Assembly (NCBI GenBank): GCA_965227145.1
Contig: OZ245730.1
Span: 2,914,001-2,978,000, forward strand
Direction: 5' to 3'
Origin: JACKAQ01 sp965227145
GTDB taxonomy: Bacteria > Calditrichota > Calditrichia > RBG-13-44-9 > J075
DNA length: 64,000 nt
In this document: piece after piece, positions 61,402 to 64,000 of the stretch
Numbering within the stretch: the stretch's first letter is position 1
Layout: every line of letters starts with the position of its first letter
Notes under the pieces: generated by a model
The model's database searches: none
Told to the model about the DNA's origin: nothing
The model's input: the letters and a program-made list of their open reading frames with translations, nothing else
Translations under genes and position numbers: made by a program

Positions 61402-62670
61402 TTAAAATTTCACCGTCACCGGTTGATTCAGTTTTTCCACCAGCTCATCGAGATATTTCATGAATTCTGATTCCGTGCGAATGCCATCCGGCTCCAGCTC
61501 CCACGCTGCCAGAAAATAATATTGCAGCTTCCCGCTTTTTGGTTTGAGCACCACAACTTCGCTGTGATCGTCGCTTTCAAACGACAGAAAATCCGCCTGC
61601 CGGAAGAGCACCGCCATCCCCAATTTGTCCGCGTTCAAACTTTGTTTTCCGAAAGTGGCGAGGTAGCCCCAACCGCCGGCATTCACGGATTTGTTGAGCA
61701 ACCGCGTTTCGGGATGTTTGACGATGCCCGTGCACAGATTTTCCGGATTACCGGAAATGTGCACATCGTGACGGGTGAGCCGGCTGCCCGCGGTGATCGA
61801 CAAATCGGATATCAGATCGTATGTTTTCCCGGCGATTTCCCAGCCGGAATACACCGTGCGAATTTGCGAATAAATCGCGCCGTTGGCGAGCACATCGCTG
61901 CGAAGGCTGTCGGTTTTCGCCACGCGATGCGCTTTGCCATCGTGCCACATGCCGATCGAACCGATGCCCAGCGATTCGCCAACTTTGAGGATGTCCATCC
62001 CCCAATCGCTCATTTCGTGATACGAATCGAAGCCGTCCAGCCCGACGTTTTGCAGCACCATTTCCGGTGTTGTTTTGCCAAAAATGTCGGAGGCGTTGCG
62101 CCAGTCGAGATAAAAGCGATAGCCGACTTTATCCGATTCCCAGCCCGGACCCTCGTATCGGATGAAAAATGAGTGATCGGTGTGCTCCGGCGGGACGCGC
62201 AGCGATTGCACATTGCGAAATTCCCCGCCGATATATTTGCGGTTTTCGAAATGTCCGCCAAATTTATGGGCAATTTCCGCCTGCGTTCGTTTGGGATAAT
62301 CGCGCATTTTTGCGCCTTTTTCCGCGAAAAACAGGGTGAGCTGATGGCGCTGGTTTGCGGTAAAATCCGCCAGCACGGCGATTGTTTCAGGATTGCCATC
62401 GCCATCCGCATCGATTGCCTGACCGGGCAGCTCGGTTTTTCCGGCGAAAACCACAAATGCGCCGGGATTGAATGTCGGCTGCGCAGCCTTGATTTCCGCG
62501 ATATCCAGATAAATCAACTCGTCCTGACGGGAAATCGCAGCGGGATTTTCCAACGCAATGTTCACCGATCCGGGATATTCCGATCGGATTTCCGCCGTAC
62601 CGGCGGATTCGCTATTGCAGCCCCAAAACAGCACCGGCAGCAGCGCAAACAGGAGTGACAACTTTTTCAT
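61402..62670 (-). CDS. DUF4861-family lipoprotein (pectin locus)
   Basis: 422 residues from ATG 62670. Lipobox LLPVLFWGCNSES (Cys near 18). Beta-rich: FFIRYEGPGWESDKVGYRFYLDWRNASDIFGKTT, then DSYHEMSDWGMDILKVGESLGIGSIGMWHDGK and SRLTRHDVHISGNPENLCTGIVKHPE. These are the conserved blocks of DUF4861, a family tied to pectin and rhamnogalacturonan use. Catalytic role is not established. Outer-membrane or periplasmic location inferred. Confidence 0.87.
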   Translation of the reverse strand: MKKLSLLFALLPVLFWGCNSESAGTAEIRSEYPGSVNIALENPAAISRQDELIYLDIAEIKAAQPTFNPGAFVVFAGKTELPGQAIDADGDGNPETIAVLADFTANQRHQLTLFFAEKGAKMRDYPKRTQAEIAHKFGGHFENRKYIGGEFRNVQSLRVPPEHTDHSFFIRYEGPGWESDKVGYRFYLDWRNASDIFGKTTPEMVLQNVGLDGFDSYHEMSDWGMDILKVGESLGIGSIGMWHDGKAHRVAKTDSLRSDVLANGAIYSQIRTVYSGWEIAGKTYDLISDLSITAGSRLTRHDVHISGNPENLCTGIVKHPETRLLNKSVNAGGWGYLATFGKQSLNADKLGMAVLFRQADFLSFESDDHSEVVVLKPKSGKLQYYFLAAWELEPDGIRTESEFMKYLDELVEKLNQPVTVKF

Positions 62671-62694
62671 AATAAATATCCTTTTATGTGGGCG

Positions 62695-63975
62695 TTATTG
62701 TTCAACTTTTGGAATAACGAACGATGCGCTAATGGAACGTTCCGTAATATATGCTGTGGATGCGATGACATCGCCGGAAACCAGCGCCATTTCTCCGGCG
62801 AGATCAGCCGGTAAAATGGCTTCCGCAGAAACAAACGTTAATCTGTTGATATCCAGAAATCGCTGTTGAAAAATGCGAAACGGCTTTCCGGCGGCATTCT
62901 CGAAAACCGGCGTGCCGCGAACACTGATGATTTCATCGAAAGTGAGAATCAGCGACGTACCGCGAATTTCCGCAGCCACAATGGTGATCGGCGCGCGGTT
63001 TTCCGGGTCCCATTTTCCGGCAAACGTCCACGCCGCTGTGATCATCTCCGGCGACGGACTGTCCGCTGCGGCGTGCAGATTATCCGCCAGCCAGCCAAAT
63101 GGTTCACCGGATTTTTGGCTGTTGTAAAAATAATTCCTGTCCGTAAAAAACGCCGGATTGTTGCGCAGCGTGTCCTCGGGATAGGTTTTTCGGAAAATCG
63201 GCTGATCCGCCATGTTTTCCGAAAAGCGGCAATCGAGCAAATAAAACTGGGCGTCGTAATGGTGCCGCCCCAACTGAAATCCCGGCACGCCGTCAAAATC
63301 GGAATTGCGGATCACCAATTTCTGTCCGGGATCGTAACCGCCGGCGTGCCAGAGCGCTGCCGTGGCTTTCACTTCGTAAAATTGCGAATCGCGGATAAAA
63401 CACCAGCCGCGCGGACAGACAAAATCCACCGCGCCCTCAAACCGGCAATTGGCGTGATAATACATCCCGTTTTTGTATTCCCACAGCGAAACCGTATCTG
63501 CACCTTTGCTGAGCACATTGCAATTTATGATGATGGTTCGCGTGCCTTTCCCGTACACCGCGAATGCGTGCGGACCGATTTCCGGCTGCGAATTTTCGAT
63601 GGTGAGATTATCCAGCACCACGTCATCGCCGTGAATGTTCACGACCGCCGGACCGATGCAATCCGTTTTCGCGTCCCAATCCGAACGCAACTGGCTGAAA
63701 CGGATAATTGTGCTGTCCCGGCTTTCGCCGCGCAACGTGATATAATTTTGGGAGATGCGGATTTTCTCCGGATACACCCCGTTTTTCACAAAAATGACCA
63801 CCCGCGGATAGGAAAATGCAGCGACTTTCGTCAGCGCTTCGGTAATCGTGCGCACATCGCCGTTGCCGGCGGCATCCACAACGAGATCCGCATGCCCGTT
63901 CGCCAGCAGCGGAATCGAAGTGAGCAAATTGAGTAAAAACAAAAAATTACGAAAGCGGCTTTTCATAGTTTTCAT
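62695..63975 (-). CDS. Pectin methylesterase
   Basis: 426 residues from ATG 63975 (or 63966). Signal peptide residues 1-25. Right-handed beta-helix pectinesterase (CE8): ADLVVDAAGNGDVRTITEAL, GVYPEKIRISQNYITLRGESRDSTII, GADTVSLW (first catalytic Asp), CRFEGAVDFVCPRG (second catalytic Asp, the CE8 hallmark) and YFYNSQKSGEPFGWL (arginine position). Removes methyl esters from pectin before depolymerisation. A short Ig-like C-terminal tail (residues 325-420). First gene at the right edge; pectate lyases, if any, lie beyond the window. Confidence 0.92.
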   Translation of the reverse strand: MKTMKSRFRNFLFLLNLLTSIPLLANGHADLVVDAAGNGDVRTITEALTKVAAFSYPRVVIFVKNGVYPEKIRISQNYITLRGESRDSTIIRFSQLRSDWDAKTDCIGPAVVNIHGDDVVLDNLTIENSQPEIGPHAFAVYGKGTRTIIINCNVLSKGADTVSLWEYKNGMYYHANCRFEGAVDFVCPRGWCFIRDSQFYEVKATAALWHAGGYDPGQKLVIRNSDFDGVPGFQLGRHHYDAQFYLLDCRFSENMADQPIFRKTYPEDTLRNNPAFFTDRNYFYNSQKSGEPFGWLADNLHAAADSPSPEMITAAWTFAGKWDPENRAPITIVAAEIRGTSLILTFDEIISVRGTPVFENAAGKPFRIFQQRFLDINRLTFVSAEAILPADLAGEMALVSGDVIASTAYITERSISASFVIPKVEQ

Positions 63976-64000
63976 CGCGACTGATTTTTTGTGAAAAAAC

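Noticed and set aside
61522..62172. Plus-strand frames opposite the DUF4861 and pectinesterase genes
   Set aside because: Shadow frames rich in Arg/His/Phe without motifs; the minus-strand genes carry signal peptides and conserved blocks.

Overview
The window has three parts and looks like chromosomal DNA of an FCB-superphylum bacterium, most likely Calditrichota or a close relative. The reasons are one protein with a C-terminal T9SS-type sorting domain (NYPNPFNPTTTI...), a 6-bladed propeller lipoprotein, an AURKAIP1/COX24-like 33-residue basic protein, and otherwise Gram-negative envelope and TRAP genes. The phylum is inferred, since there is no rRNA or marker gene here.

Region 1 (1-23007) is the distal part of a large sedentary chromosomal integron. 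I count 44 complete attC sites plus one cut by the left edge. They are about 130 bp long, begin with TCTAAC (or CCTAAC/GCTAAC) and end with GTTAGA. Their arms CGGTTGTACCGG and CCGGTAAACCG are complementary, so each can fold as single-stranded attC. All cassette ORFs and all attC sites point right, so the integrase and attI should lie left of the window. Only 15 of the 44 cassettes carry a credible ORF: small, AT-rich, mostly secreted or membrane proteins, plus an Imm63-like, an LRR and a STAS-like protein. The other 29 have no ORF and belong to a few repeat families (A, B, C) assembled from interchangeable 5' and 3' modules. One cassette carries an IS630-family insertion.

Region 2 (23-38.5 kb) is a patchwork. 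Two AraC-family regulators each sit beside oxidoreductase genes and 21-bp-spaced direct repeats that look like operators. Then come a SpoIIE-type phosphatase, an IS1 remnant, three attC relics with a truncated copy of an array cassette, a MOSC protein, a DUF1801 protein, a T9SS-sorted protein, a propeller lipoprotein and small membrane proteins. Two related proteins (31 and 38.6 kb) pair a degenerate nuclease-like fold with a predicted outer-membrane barrel.

Region 3 (38.5-64 kb) has higher GC. It contains a formamidase-like gene with an M20 carbamoylase-type hydrolase; tandem PRC-barrel proteins; an NtrC-type regulator; a GlsB/YeaQ protein; a sensor kinase that lacks its ATPase domain; and a pectin/galacturonate catabolic locus on the minus strand. 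In that locus pectinesterase, a DUF4861 protein and an alpha/beta hydrolase act on the polymer, and a TRAP transporter (dctPQM) imports the uronate. UxaC, UxaB and UxaA convert galacturonate to KDG, KduI and KduD convert unsaturated uronates to KDG, and KdgK and Eda finish to pyruvate and glyceraldehyde-3-phosphate. A membrane-anchored winged-helix-type regulator is divergent from kduI and probably controls the locus. Two similar sigma-54-like promoter modules with long inverted repeats flank the PRC-barrel/NtrC block.
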